A DNA stretch of 64,000 nt from Streptomyces paradoxus (GCF_014202475.1 NZ_JACHGV010000005.1:62001-126000), one strand, 5' to 3'; positions 34,381 to 42,968 are shown, counted from the first letter of the stretch. The notes: generated from the letters alone by a model not told the origin. Translations and numbers: made by a program.

Positions 34381-34625
34381 GGCGGCCGCGTGCGCGCGGT
34401 GTTGTCAGTGCCCGGGGATATGGTCGCGAGCGCGCGGCCGGCTTCCGGGGGTTCCAGCTCCGCAGGGAATGGTTGCATCCCCGGCCTGTACGGGGGCGGC
34501 CCGGAGAAGTCGTCCGGGACCCAACCGACGACCGGGCTTCGTCGATGGCCAGGAGGAGACCTGCCAGCGCCGGCCGCGCGGCACGCCGCAGCGATGGGGG
34601 GACGGACCAGGAGGTCACGCCGCCG

Positions 34626-35207
34626 TCACGCCGAGGAGCGGTACTCCTCCCGTGTGATCGCCATGACCCGGACCGGCTGCCCGTGGGAGGGGACGCGCGT
34701 GGTGCGGTCGTACGTCATCCCGAGCTTGGCCATGACGCGGAGCGAGGCGTGGTTGTCGACGTGGCAGATGCTGACCACGCGTTCCAGGTTGGCGTCCGCC
34801 TCCGCCTCTGCGTCCGCCTCCGCCTCGCCGAAGGCGAACGCCAGGACCTCGCGTGCGGCTTCCGTCGCGTAGCCCCGGCCCCAGGAGCGGCGCCGTAGCC
34901 GCCATCCGATCTCCACCGCCGGCATGACCTCGGGGAGGAAGGCCGGAACGGCCAGCCCCGCCCAGCCCACCAGCTCGCCGGTCGCCCTCTCCTCGGCGGC
35001 GAACAGGCCGTAGCCCCGCTCGTCCCAGGCCGCCCGCATCCGGGCCCATGCCGCGACGGTCCGCTCACGGGTGCTGGGCGATCCGTCCCCGATGTACCGC
35101 ATGACCTCCGGATCGGCGTCCATCTCCGCGAGGGCGTCCAGGTCCGCCCCGCTCCACTGACGCAGGCGCAGGCGTGCGGTGTGGCGCTCGGGGTGGCGCG
35201 TGCTCAC
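34626..35207 (-). CDS. GNAT N-acetyltransferase (RimJ-like)
   Basis: 193 residues from GTG 35207, which overlaps the MFS stop by 4 bp (GTGA). Motif A WGRGYATEAAREVL binds acetyl-CoA, and HVDNHASLRVMAKLGM is the C-terminal motif. An internal tract of Glu/Ala/Asp repeats (EAEADAEAEADA) inserts in motif A-B region and may reflect repeat slippage. Cotranslated with the transporter. Confidence 0.85.
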   Translation of the reverse strand: MSTRHPERHTARLRLRQWSGADLDALAEMDADPEVMRYIGDGSPSTRERTVAAWARMRAAWDERGYGLFAAEERATGELVGWAGLAVPAFLPEVMPAVEIGWRLRRRSWGRGYATEAAREVLAFAFGEAEADAEAEADANLERVVSICHVDNHASLRVMAKLGMTYDRTTRVPSHGQPVRVMAITREEYRSSA

Positions 35208-36517
35208 GGCGTCCCGCTCCTTCGTGCGTCCCTGCTGGGCCCGGCCGGCAGCGCCCGGAGGCCGTCCGCCGCTTCCGCCTTCTCCCCGTCCTCCGCGACC
35301 CGCCGCATCAACACGGCGTACCCCGCCCCGGCCACCGTCCCCAGCACCGCGCACGACCCCCACAGCCATTCCGCCCCGAACCGGTCGATGACCAGCCCGG
35401 ACAGCAGCGGGGCGACGAGGGCGGCCACGGACCAGGACATCGTGTACATGCCCTGGTAGCGGCCGCGTCCGTGCACCGGGGACAGCCGTACGACGAGACC
35501 CGTCTGCGTGGGCGCGTTGACGATCTCCGCCAGCGTCCACACGCACACGGTGAGCGCGATGACCCCCACCGACCCCGCGAAGGCGGTCAGCGCGAAGCCG
35601 TACCCCGCAAGGACGGACGAGACGACCAGCAGCCGACGGGGATCCCGGTGTTCGATGAAGCGGGTGACCGGGATCTGGAGGACGACGATCAGCACGCCGT
35701 TCACGGCGATCGCCATGCCGTACTCGGCCGGGGTGAAACCGGCCTCGCCCATCGCCACCGGCAGCCCCACCGACCCCTGCTGGAAGATCAGCGCGATCAG
35801 GAAGGACAGCCCGACGACGCTCATGAACCGCCCGTCGCGCAGTACGGTGCCCAGGCTCACGGAGTCGTCCGGCCCGGCGGCCCGTACCGCCGGCCCGGCG
35901 GGCTGCACTGCCGGCCCGGCGGGCTTGGACTCCGGCAGCCGCATGAAGACGAGGATCGCGCAGACCATCGTCATCCCCGCCTCGATCAGGAACCCGGCCC
36001 GGTAGCTGACCTCGGCGATGAACCCGGCGGCCATGGAGGAGACGGCGAAGCCGAGGTTGATGGCCCAGTAGTTGAGGGAGAAGGCGCGGATCCGGTCCTC
36101 GGGCCGGACGATGTCCGCCATCATCGCCTGCACGGCGGGCCGCGAGGCGTTGCTCGCCATGCCGACCAGGAAGGCGACCCCTGCGATCGCGACCGGGTCG
36201 TGCACGAACCCCAGCAGCGCCACGGACACGGCGGTCGAGGCCTGCGCGATCAGCAGCGTGGGCCGCCGGCCCAGCCGGTCCGCCATCACCCCGCCGCCCA
36301 GCGAGGAGATCACCCCGCCGAGCCCGTGCAGGGCGGCGACCAGACCGGCGTACGTGGCGGAGTAGCCGCGGTCGAGGGTCAGGTACAGCGCCATGAAGGT
36401 GGCGACGAAGGCACCGAGCCGGTTGACCAGCGTGCTGGTCCACAGCCACCAGAACTCGCGGGGCAGACCCGAGACCGTCTCCCGGACGGCACGTCGGGCA
36501 CACAGGACGTACGGCAT
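35204..36517 (-). CDS. MFS transporter
   Basis: 437 residues, about 12 hydrophobic helices. The loop motif GGVMADRLGRRPTLL is the MFS signature between helices 2 and 3. A Gly/Pro/Ala loop with repeated PAGPAV lies in the middle (between helices 6 and 7). It is probably a drug or metabolite exporter; the downstream GNAT gene is coupled to it, which may point to resistance or metabolite modification. Confidence 0.88.
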   Translation of the reverse strand: MPYVLCARRAVRETVSGLPREFWWLWTSTLVNRLGAFVATFMALYLTLDRGYSATYAGLVAALHGLGGVISSLGGGVMADRLGRRPTLLIAQASTAVSVALLGFVHDPVAIAGVAFLVGMASNASRPAVQAMMADIVRPEDRIRAFSLNYWAINLGFAVSSMAAGFIAEVSYRAGFLIEAGMTMVCAILVFMRLPESKPAGPAVQPAGPAVRAAGPDDSVSLGTVLRDGRFMSVVGLSFLIALIFQQGSVGLPVAMGEAGFTPAEYGMAIAVNGVLIVVLQIPVTRFIEHRDPRRLLVVSSVLAGYGFALTAFAGSVGVIALTVCVWTLAEIVNAPTQTGLVVRLSPVHGRGRYQGMYTMSWSVAALVAPLLSGLVIDRFGAEWLWGSCAVLGTVAGAGYAVLMRRVAEDGEKAEAADGLRALPAGPSRDARRSGTP

Positions 36518-36711
36518 GGATCCCCCGGAGGCAACAGGTGTCAGCAGCGCGCCGGCCGTGAAGCCTGCAAGCAGCCTGTAAGCGGCGCTAGTGGTAAGCG
36601 CAAATTACAAGGCGCCGGTTGACGGGGACCACTCAATTAGCAGATTCAGTCAAACGTCCGCCTGCCGGGCAGCCACGCGAACGGGCGAAAGCGTGGATTA
36701 CGCTCTGAGGC

Positions 36712-37473
36712 ATGGCCGACGCACCGTACAAGCTGATCCTCCTCCGCCACGGCGAGAGCGAGTGGAACGCGAAGAACCTGTTCACCGGCTGGGTGGACGT
36801 CAATCTCAACGAGAAGGGCGAGAAGGAGGCAGTCCGCGGTGGCGAGCTCCTGAAGGACGCCGACCTCCTCCCCGACGTGGTCCACACGTCCCTCCAGAAG
36901 CGCGCGATCCGCACGGCCCAGCTGGCGCTGGAGTCCGCGGACCGCCACTGGATCCCGGTCCACCGCTCGTGGCGCCTGAACGAGCGCCACTACGGCGCCC
37001 TGCAGGGCAAGGACAAGGCCCAGACGCTCGCCGAGTTCGGCGAGGAGCAGTTCATGCTGTGGCGCCGGTCCTACGACACCCCGCCCCCGCCGCTCGACGT
37101 CGACGCCGAGTACTCCCAGTTCTCCGACGCGCGCTACGCGACCCTCCCGCCGGAGCTGCGCCCGCGCACGGAGTGCCTGAAGGACGTCGTCGTCCGCATG
37201 CTCCCGTACTGGTTCGACGCGATCGTCCCCGACCTGCTGACCGGCCGCACGGTCCTGGTCGCGGCCCACGGCAACTCGCTCCGCGCCCTGGTCAAGCACC
37301 TGGACGGCATCTCCGACGCGGACATCGCCGGCCTCAACATCCCCACCGGCATCCCGCTCTCCTACGAGCTCGACGCCGACTTCAAGCCCCTGAACCCGGG
37401 CGGCACGTACCTGGACCCCGAGGCGGCGGCAGCGGCCATCGAGGCGGTCAAGAACCAGGGCAAGAAGAAGTAA
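36712..37473 (+). CDS. gpmA: 2,3-bisphosphoglycerate-dependent phosphoglycerate mutase
   Basis: 253 residues. Interconverts 3- and 2-phosphoglycerate in glycolysis. The phospho-histidine is His13 in L-R-H-G-E-S, and the second catalytic His186 is in AAHGNS. Length and motifs are normal. Its last codons (GKKK) and terminator are exactly repeated at 47070-47129, so the gene end served as an integration site. A TACGCT hexamer 7 nt before the ATG could be a -10 element. Confidence 0.95.
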   Translation: MADAPYKLILLRHGESEWNAKNLFTGWVDVNLNEKGEKEAVRGGELLKDADLLPDVVHTSLQKRAIRTAQLALESADRHWIPVHRSWRLNERHYGALQGKDKAQTLAEFGEEQFMLWRRSYDTPPPPLDVDAEYSQFSDARYATLPPELRPRTECLKDVVVRMLPYWFDAIVPDLLTGRTVLVAAHGNSLRALVKHLDGISDADIAGLNIPTGIPLSYELDADFKPLNPGGTYLDPEAAAAAIEAVKNQGKKK

Positions 37474-37514
37474 GCAGCGCTGAAGAAGCCCCCTGCCTGC
37501 GGGTTCTCCGCCGG
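37455..37514 (+). repeat. Direct repeat copy 1: gpmA 3' end and terminator arm (attL-like)
   Basis: 60 bp identical by hand alignment to 47070-47129. It covers the last codons of gpmA, the stop, and the left part of its terminator hairpin. Two 11-mers (CTGGGCCGTCT and CCGGGCCGTCA, 37535-37556) follow shortly after. Confidence 0.9.
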
Positions 37515-37524
37515 GAGGGGGCTT
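37486..37524 (+). terminator. gpmA terminator
   Basis: AAGCCCCCT (37486-37494) pairs with AGGGGGCTT (37516-37524), followed by TTC. In copy 2 at 47.1 kb the right arm is altered to CGGGGGGCTTG. Confidence 0.75.
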
Positions 37525-37553
37525 TTCGCTGCCTCTGGGCCGTCTCCGGGCCG

Positions 37554-37850
37554 TCAGGGCGATGGGGCCGTGCGCTCTCCGGGCTCCGGCTCCTCTCTCC
37601 ACTCCGCTCTGGCTCCGGCGCTGCGGAGCAAAGCGACAGCGGACTGGGCCCTGTACGCAGACAGACCCCCAAGGAGGGTGACGGGCGCTTGGCGCGCCAG
37701 GACCCGGCTGTGCCACAAGCTCTGCCCGGTCACCTTGCGCACTGCCAGGATCACATCCATCTCGCGGGGCCCACAGTCGACGAGCACCACCTCGTGGGAC
37801 AGGTCGTCGCAGAGCAGCGTGTAGTACTCGGTGGACTCCTCGTCGGACAT
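37554..37850 (-). CDS. Small protein with ribosomal L7/L12 C-terminal-like domain
   Basis: 98 residues from ATG 37850. VILAVRKVTGQSLWHSRVLA and AVALLRSAGARAEWRE match the helix-helix-strand pattern of the L7/L12 C-terminal domain (family I-x-x-V-R-x-x-T-G-L-x-L-x-x-A-x-x-L-V). Unlike ribosomal L7/L12 it lacks the N-terminal dimer part. It could bind elongation factors or be a phage-type decoy; not known. Confidence 0.68.
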   Translation of the reverse strand: MSDEESTEYYTLLCDDLSHEVVLVDCGPREMDVILAVRKVTGQSLWHSRVLARQAPVTLLGGLSAYRAQSAVALLRSAGARAEWREEPEPGERTAPSP

Positions 37851-37864
37851 CTCGCCCTCCTGCC

Positions 37865-37985
37865 TCAGCGCACGGGAGCGTATGCGCCCTCGAAGACGGC
37901 AGCCACGGCTTTTCGGGTGCGCTGGCGGCTGCTCGGCATGAGATGGGCGTACACCCGCAGAGTCAGCAGCGACATTCGCTGTGAT
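37865..37985 (-). pseudogene. Tyrosine integrase C-terminal fragment
   Basis: Reading from about 37985 down to the TGA at 37865 gives RMSLLTLRVYAHLMPSSRQR then TRKAVAAVFEGAY. This is the typical end of actinobacterial phage-type integrases, with the catalytic Tyr in VYAHLMPSS. Everything upstream is missing. Confidence 0.7.
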
Positions 37986-38199
37986 CCTTGAGGGACCTAA
38001 TCAGCTAGCGGATGCCGTCGGAGCGATCGAGGACACCACGAGGACTTGGTGGATCGCACTTCGGACCTTCGGGGACGTTGTCGCGCAGGGCGAAGAGGGC
38101 GGCGAGCAACGACAGGCTGCTGTAGCAGCTCAAGAAGCCGCTGGCGTGGCAGCCGGACAGTTCATCGGCCGGGCGCAGGCATACCTGAACCAGCCTTGA
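37981..38199 (+). CDS. Hypothetical small protein
   Basis: 72 residues from GTG 37981: a possible Ala/Gln-rich helix (EEGGEQRQAAVAAQEAAGVA). No family recognised and no ribosome site. It overlaps the integrase fragment's edge, so it may be part of the junk DNA left by integration. Confidence 0.3.
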   Translation: MILEGPNQLADAVGAIEDTTRTWWIALRTFGDVVAQGEEGGEQRQAAVAAQEAAGVAAGQFIGRAQAYLNQP

Positions 38200-38232
38200 T
38201 CTCGAGAAGCTTGGCGCGTATACGGAGCCGTT

Positions 38233-39489
38233 TCACTTGACTACGCGTAGAGCAAGGTCAATCGCGGCAGCCGCATTCGGAATGAGAGCGGCTGGCCGCA
38301 GCATCGGCTCATGCGGGATGCGCGGTTCAAAGTTCTCATTCAAAGGGAAGAGATATTGATGCTGCCGTCCGGACGGAAGCCGATATTCATTCTCTCGACC
38401 TAGCCATTCCCATGCCATGCGCCAGGGGCGCCCACTCTTATCCGCCTCCGCGAGCTCCCGCCTATACCAATCGGGATCACGAATGAAAAGAAGCGTGCAT
38501 ATTTCCGGTCGCAGGTTCAGAAGGTTAACGGATATTCCGGTGTAGTAAAGGCTGGCCACTCCTGCATTCAGGGCCTCTATTAGCTGCACAATCTCCGGCT
38601 CTTCCTCCACGTCGTGATGCGGCTTGGTTCCAATCTCGTACTCGTCAACCGAATACAACTCTTCGATATACTCTCGGAAGAAGTTTCTGTGGACCGAGAA
38701 TTCTTTATGGAAGGTGGGGGGGTTCACATCGAGCGGGGAGAATATTCCGGACGGAGCTACGTGATTAAAGAACTGATGCGTTGCGACTTCTCCAGAGCGC
38801 GGATTAAGCAAGATGTCGTAGCCCCCGCCTTCCGCCGCTTTGAGGATTACTGTTGCGACTGCGACGGCGGCCGACCGTCCGCTTCCGTTGACCACGGGAT
38901 CACCAGCCTTGTTATGGGCCCAACTCCTACGCGGCAACTCTGACAGCGGGACCGGACCGTCGGGCTGTGGCGCCAAGGCGCGCATCAGCTCCATATCGCA
39001 CGCTTCAGAGGTAACAAGCGATACGTAGTAGCGCCCCAGCTTGCAATCAATCTTCGCTTTCCCGTCAGGGAAAGAAAGGCGCTGGAGTGCAAATGTTGGA
39101 CCGTTCCATTTCCGCTTAGGTATAGTTGTTGCAACGTGCTCATCGAATTCGGCGCGGCCGGACGGATCGAACTCTTCAGCCTCATCGGCATAGACATCGT
39201 GCCCCGGAATCGTTTGATTTGTCAGGTTGCCGACGCAAGCCTCTAGATCGTTCCATTGTTCCCTCTTGGCAGGGAACACCGTGATCGGTTGTATGGACCC
39301 GTACAGGTTCACCAACTTGTAGCGAGGGTAGAATTTCCGCAGGGAAATGACCCATCCTTGCCCAGTTAGGACGGCCGCCCTTTGGGAGTCCTTAACCTTC
39401 GGCGGTGACTCTTTCTTTGTTGTGACTGAACGCCTGTGTTGCCGTTGGGATTTGGCGCGCTCTCTTGCCCTGATTGATGCATGCCGCAA
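38233..39489 (-). CDS. Nudix-like domain protein of an XRE-linked cassette
   Basis: 418 residues from a TTG at 39489; no better start is visible before the core. The central part has VAVATVILKAAEGGGYDILL, a Gly and then REYIEELYSVDE, which resembles the R-E-U-x-E-E part of the Nudix box but without a complete G-x5-E. Codon use is clearly lower GC than its neighbours, a sign of transfer. It overlaps the upstream XRE gene by 98 bp in another frame, so the two are either tightly coupled or a frameshifted fusion. The C-terminus is unrecognised. Confidence 0.65.
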   Translation of the reverse strand: MRHASIRARERAKSQRQHRRSVTTKKESPPKVKDSQRAAVLTGQGWVISLRKFYPRYKLVNLYGSIQPITVFPAKREQWNDLEACVGNLTNQTIPGHDVYADEAEEFDPSGRAEFDEHVATTIPKRKWNGPTFALQRLSFPDGKAKIDCKLGRYYVSLVTSEACDMELMRALAPQPDGPVPLSELPRRSWAHNKAGDPVVNGSGRSAAVAVATVILKAAEGGGYDILLNPRSGEVATHQFFNHVAPSGIFSPLDVNPPTFHKEFSVHRNFFREYIEELYSVDEYEIGTKPHHDVEEEPEIVQLIEALNAGVASLYYTGISVNLLNLRPEICTLLFIRDPDWYRRELAEADKSGRPWRMAWEWLGRENEYRLPSGRQHQYLFPLNENFEPRIPHEPMLRPAALIPNAAAAIDLALRVVK

Positions 39490-39790
39490 GGCTTTCCTGG
39501 AGTGCCGGGTGCTTTCTTAGGCAAGCCAAGGCGATAAGGTACACGGTTTTTTCCGAGGGTGCTTGTCTGCCCTGGCATGCGGCGGCGGCAGTCGATTTAG
39601 AAATCCCATTTCCTCGAATTGGCTCTTTATTGCGTCGCTGCAATTCCTTCTCGATGTATCGAGTCTCATCGGAAAGCTCTCGGAACGTCCGGAAGCCGGC
39701 GGCCGTCACGAACTCCCGCAGCTGCTTGGCAATCTCCCGTACGTCGTCCGGGACTTCACCCAGAGGCGGTATGCCCTCGCGAAACCGCAT
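39392..39790 (-). CDS. XRE-like helix-turn-helix protein
   Basis: 132 residues from ATG 39790 with GGAG 8 bp upstream. Charged helices (DETRYIEKELQRRNKEPIRG), a recognition-like GISKSTAAAACQGRQAPSEK, and LIALACLRKHPALQES suggest an XRE or CI-type DNA-binding domain. Its 3' end overlaps the Nudix-like gene. An inverted repeat TGGACCG/CGGTCCA (39821-39850) sits upstream. Confidence 0.68.
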   Translation of the reverse strand: MRFREGIPPLGEVPDDVREIAKQLREFVTAAGFRTFRELSDETRYIEKELQRRNKEPIRGNGISKSTAAAACQGRQAPSEKTVYLIALACLRKHPALQESLAACINQGKRARQIPTATQAFSHNKERVTAEG

Positions 39791-39909
39791 GGCGCGCTCT
39801 CCTCAGAAGGGCACAGCAAGTGGACCGTCCGACCTTCCTCCGGCGGTCCATTGCTCTCAGACGCTCCCGCTTCTCTGTGGCATGAGGGCGGACGCTGCTG
39901 TCTCGGCTG

Positions 39910-40107
39910 TTACCGGCCCGGCTTCCAGTCCGCATCGAGGATGGCAGCATGCACAGCGGCGACGATCATCGTGATAGCGAGGACGCCACCCACCCAGTTC
40001 TTCGGGTTGCCAAGAACCGATCCCAGGAGAGCGGAGCCGTAGATGATCATCCCAAAGCCAGACGATATGGCGCTTCTGTGCGCAGTTGGCGACACGTTGG
40101 GACACAT
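39910..40107 (-). CDS. Small membrane protein
   Basis: 65 residues from ATG 40107. Two hydrophobic segments: FGMIIYGSALLGSVLG and WVGGVLAITMIVAAVHAAIL. No good ribosome site; start uncertain. Function is unknown. Located between the XRE gene and a stretch without genes. Confidence 0.45.
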   Translation of the reverse strand: MCPNVSPTAHRSAISSGFGMIIYGSALLGSVLGNPKNWVGGVLAITMIVAAVHAAILDADWKPGR

Positions 40108-40625
40108 TGGCCAAAGCGTTCCATGAAGAAATAATCCGCGGTGAACTAGACGCGCCTGTCCCGGTGCAGAACGTGGGCAGGAAACCAGAGGCTTTCGAGG
40201 TAGATCTGTCCTGGCAGCGTGAGGCAACGGATAAAGGTTAGTTCGGCCTCTGCCGCTGGCGGTAAGCATTGAGGCGTACTGCAACGGCATGGGCTGGCCC
40301 TCCCCGGAGCTGGGTAGCCTGGCGTCACGCTAGGCGCCGAAACCGCTCCCGTCGCCGTAGCGACGCCCGCAATTTCCGGCTTCTGACATCCACGGCTGAC
40401 ATCAACGACGCCGGACGGGGGCGTACACCAGCGACTGTGCCCGGCCGTCCCACCAGCCGCTGACCGCAGCCGAAGCGGGGCCGGATCGACCTCCTAAAGC
40501 GGCGCTCAGCCAGCCGTGGACTATCCGTGGGCTGCTCCCACCTGATCCATCATCTACAGGGATACGACCTGCTGCGTTGCCCAAATCTCAACGGGCCTCC
40601 GGAGGCAGACCGGAGGGGTACTGGA
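40108..40625. other. Non-coding stretch in the island
   Basis: No gene was supported here. It contains copy 1 of a 128-bp repeat (40384-40511). The rest is low in coding signal. Confidence 0.6.
40384..40511 (+). repeat. 128-bp dispersed repeat, copy 1
   Basis: Aligns without gaps to 45513-45640 with 22 mismatches by hand (about 83% identity), same orientation, 5.1 kb apart. Both contain GGCTGACATCAACGACGCC and end CTCCTAAAGCGG-x-GCTCAGCC. The origin is probably a mobile element remnant. Confidence 0.75.
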
Positions 40626-41141
40626 TCACGCGTCCGGTGAGTAACCGTCAGTGTTGCGTAGGCCGAGAGAGCGCAAGAACTTCGCGGTGGGGTTAGCGCA
40701 AGACACCAGGTAGAGGTGCTCAAAGAAGGGCAGGAAGGGAGCATTCCTTATCTCCCGCTCCGCGCGCACATAAGGTTCCAGTGCGGTCCATACTTGCCTG
40801 ACCCGGAAGTGAAAGACACTCAGTGCCAGACTTGAGTCGACCATTCCAAGAGCAACCATTGCTCCGATGTACTCATAGCTGAAGGCGACGTTGCGTGTCA
40901 TGGTAAGCGCTGGTTCGGGAAGCGCATCCATGCCGGCTGCGGGCGCATGTTCCTGCGCAAGTCGTGTTAGTACGTAATGCTGATCACTTTGGAAGTCTTT
41001 ATCGCGGATATTATGGAGGGCCACCTCAAGAAGCATGGTCATATGGCTGGTTGAGCGCGCCTGACGTATTTGCCGAAGCGTGAAAAATCCTGAAAGCCCC
41101 AAGGCCACTAGGGAAATGGCAAGCGACAAGGCGTTGTACAT
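40626..41141 (-). CDS. Membrane-anchored protein, DUF4760-like
   Basis: 171 residues from ATG 41141, preceded by AGGGGG. One N-terminal membrane helix (NALSLAISLVALGLSGFFTL) followed by a cytoplasmic helical domain with HNIRDKDFQSDQHYVL and FLPFFEHLYLVSCAN. Proteins of this build (DUF4760 and relatives) occur in accessory regions; some are linked to defence systems. Function here is unknown. Confidence 0.65.
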   Translation of the reverse strand: MYNALSLAISLVALGLSGFFTLRQIRQARSTSHMTMLLEVALHNIRDKDFQSDQHYVLTRLAQEHAPAAGMDALPEPALTMTRNVAFSYEYIGAMVALGMVDSSLALSVFHFRVRQVWTALEPYVRAEREIRNAPFLPFFEHLYLVSCANPTAKFLRSLGLRNTDGYSPDA

Positions 41142-41347
41142 GCTGACCCCCTGCCATAGTGTCCGTGCAGTAAGGGCTCTCTGCCAAGAGGTGAGCTTCG
41201 GCTGCAAACCCGTTGAGGTGGACGAGACGCAAGTGCATTCTGTGCTCTTATCGACGCTACGCTGAGTGGCGCATACGTGAATCAGGCTCTGCGCACAGCA
41301 ACTAAATACGCCAACGACGACAACCGACCAGCCGAGACGACAAGGTC

Positions 41348-41400
41348 GTGCCAGATCGGTGCCAGATCGTGCGGGGAACCGCGGGGAACTCCGGGGAATC
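41348..41400. repeat. Tandem short repeats next to tRNA-Gly att remnant
   Basis: GTGCCAGATCG occurs twice head-to-tail (41348-41358, 41359-41369), followed by three copies of a CGGGGAA motif (CGGGGAACC, CGGGGAACT, CGGGGAATC). Such repeats next to an att core are typical integrase arm-type binding sites. Confidence 0.65.
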
Positions 41401-41467
41401 AGGCGACCGCCCCCATGGGCTGACATCGCTCCGCCGCAGGTCAGTAGGGCTCCCGCTCCTAGATCAC

Positions 41468-41514
41468 CTCAGCTTCCCAAGCTCAGAGCGCGGGTTCGAT
41501 TCCCGTCATCCGCT
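41468..41514 (+). tRNA. tRNA-Gly(CCC) 3' half, att remnant
   Basis: Anticodon loop TTCCCAA with anticodon CCC, variable region, T-arm GGGTTCGATTCCC and acceptor 3' strand ATCCGC plus T. The 5' half (acceptor and D-arm) is absent, so it cannot be a working tRNA. This is the usual att core carried by elements that integrate into tRNA-Gly. Confidence 0.75.
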
Positions 41515-41521
41515 CTTCAAA

Positions 41522-41550
41522 GAAGGCCCAGGTCAGCGACCTGGGCCTTC
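41522..41550. terminator. Terminator downstream of the tRNA-Gly remnant
   Basis: GAAGGCCCAGGTC, AGC, GACCTGGGCCTTC: perfect 13-bp arms, 7 bp after the tRNA end. Confidence 0.75.
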
Positions 41551-41568
41551 GTCGCTGTCTAGACCGAC

Positions 41569-41870
41569 TCAGGCGCCCCCCACCACTTGGCTCCTGCGCG
41601 GCCTGCTCAGCGGCCTTTTCGCGGGCGACGCGCACCATCTCGTCCAGCCCGTCGGCGACCTCCCGCCTTCTCTGAGGACTGGCCGATCCGCACCATCGTG
41701 TCCTTCAGCGTCGCTCCGGCCCGCGTCGACAGGGTGTGCCCTGTGTGGCGAAGGTCGTAGAACCTGAACGACTTCGGCAGGCCGACCCTCAGCCGGGGTC
41801 GTAAGACGCACGTCGAAGCGCTCGGGACGAGGCGGCACGACGACGGCGAGGCGGCCCCGGCGTCACGCGC
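41569..41870 (-). pseudogene. Degenerate tyrosine integrase C-terminus
   Basis: Minus-strand frame gives GLPKSFRFYDLRHTGHTLST and RAGATLKDTMVRIGQSSEKA, the R-H region of a phage-type integrase catalytic domain. After that it changes frame to GLDEMVRVAREKAAEQAAQE. The segment with the catalytic Tyr is deleted. Its 3' end faces the tRNA-Gly att, as in intact elements. Confidence 0.75.
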
Positions 41871-41924
41871 CCGCGACCCTGCGCGCTGGCGGAATTCGGA
41901 CCTCGCTCCTCTGTACCCGGCCAT

Positions 41925-42815
41925 TCACAGACGAGACATACCGAGGCTGCGCACCACCTCCGCGAAGGCGCGAATGAGGTCGTTCTCGGTCTCGCTGCGC
42001 CACACCAGGGCGTACGGCAGGGCCGGCATGTCGGGGAGCGGCAGCCACCGGATGTGGGACATGGCCCAGTACTTGGTGACGTGGGCAGGGAACGTGTGGA
42101 CGATCTCGCCGGTGCCGACGAGATTGATCAGGGCGTCGGGGGTGGTGACGGTGTCGACGCGTTCGATGGATCTGCCTTGGGGGGTCTGGAAGGGCAGGTA
42201 CGCGTCCTCCCAGTAGTCCAGCATCTGGGGGGCCGTGGCATGCGGGAAGTCGGCGACCGCCTCCAGCGATACGGAGGATCGTTCCGCCAACTCGTGGTCG
42301 CTGGAGACGGCGAGCACGCGCGGGTCGCGGAACAGGATCGGGCCCACGGTGAGGTCGGGTTCCTCCACGGGCAGCCAGGCGACCAGGACGTCCATCTCCC
42401 CGGCGCGGAGCCGGCCGAACGGATCGACGTAGGGGGCTTGGCGCACCTGAAGCTGCCATTGGGGGTGGCGAGTCCGGAAGACTCGCCAATGGGGGTGCAG
42501 ATCAGGCAGGTTGAAGGGCATCATGCCGATGCGCAGCGTGGCGGTGACGCCCTGAGCTGCGAGCCGGGCCCGTTCCAAGCTCGCCAGCAGATTCGCGTAC
42601 ACCGGCTTCAGATCGTCTCGCAGGAGTTGGCCCAGCGGTGTCAATCGGATGTCGCGACGGCTGGAGCGGTCGAACAGCTCGCCGCCGAGGCGGCGTTCCT
42701 GCTGCTTGATCGCCTGACTCACACGCGCCTGACTCACGCGCAGCCGCGCGGCGGTACGCCCGAAGTGCAGTTCCTCTGTGAGCGTCAGAAAGATCTCGAT
42801 GTCCCGTACTTCCAC
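41925..42815 (-). CDS. LysR-family transcriptional regulator
   Basis: 296 residues. N-terminal HTH (IEIFLTLTEELHFGRTAARL, then VSQARVSQAIKQQERRLGGELF) and a periplasmic-binding-like effector domain. Divergent from the carboxymuconolactone decarboxylase remnant and the hemerythrin gene; ATAACC-CTCC-GGTTAT at 42846-42861 is a plausible operator. Confidence 0.9.
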   Translation of the reverse strand: MEVRDIEIFLTLTEELHFGRTAARLRVSQARVSQAIKQQERRLGGELFDRSSRRDIRLTPLGQLLRDDLKPVYANLLASLERARLAAQGVTATLRIGMMPFNLPDLHPHWRVFRTRHPQWQLQVRQAPYVDPFGRLRAGEMDVLVAWLPVEEPDLTVGPILFRDPRVLAVSSDHELAERSSVSLEAVADFPHATAPQMLDYWEDAYLPFQTPQGRSIERVDTVTTPDALINLVGTGEIVHTFPAHVTKYWAMSHIRWLPLPDMPALPYALVWRSETENDLIRAFAEVVRSLGMSRL

Positions 42816-42845
42816 GATGCCCCCCGCGTCCTCACGTTCCCCGAC

Positions 42846-42861
42846 ATAACCCTCCGGTTAT
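42846..42861. promoter_or_regulatory. Probable LysR operator
   Basis: ATAACC-CTCC-GGTTAT, 6-bp arms, 31 bp upstream of the LysR start, in the divergent region. Confidence 0.55.
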
Positions 42862-42968
42862 CGGGGCCATTCCAGATCCGGCATTGATCACGTCCACCGC
42901 CCCGAGGGAGCCTTGAAGCCACCGGAGAGCGACGCGCCGAACGGCGCCTGCTCACAGGAGATTTCACC

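Noticed and set aside
34381..34625. Open frames between the DUF6233-like and GNAT genes
   Set aside because: No ribosome site, no recognisable domain, composition as in shadow frames.
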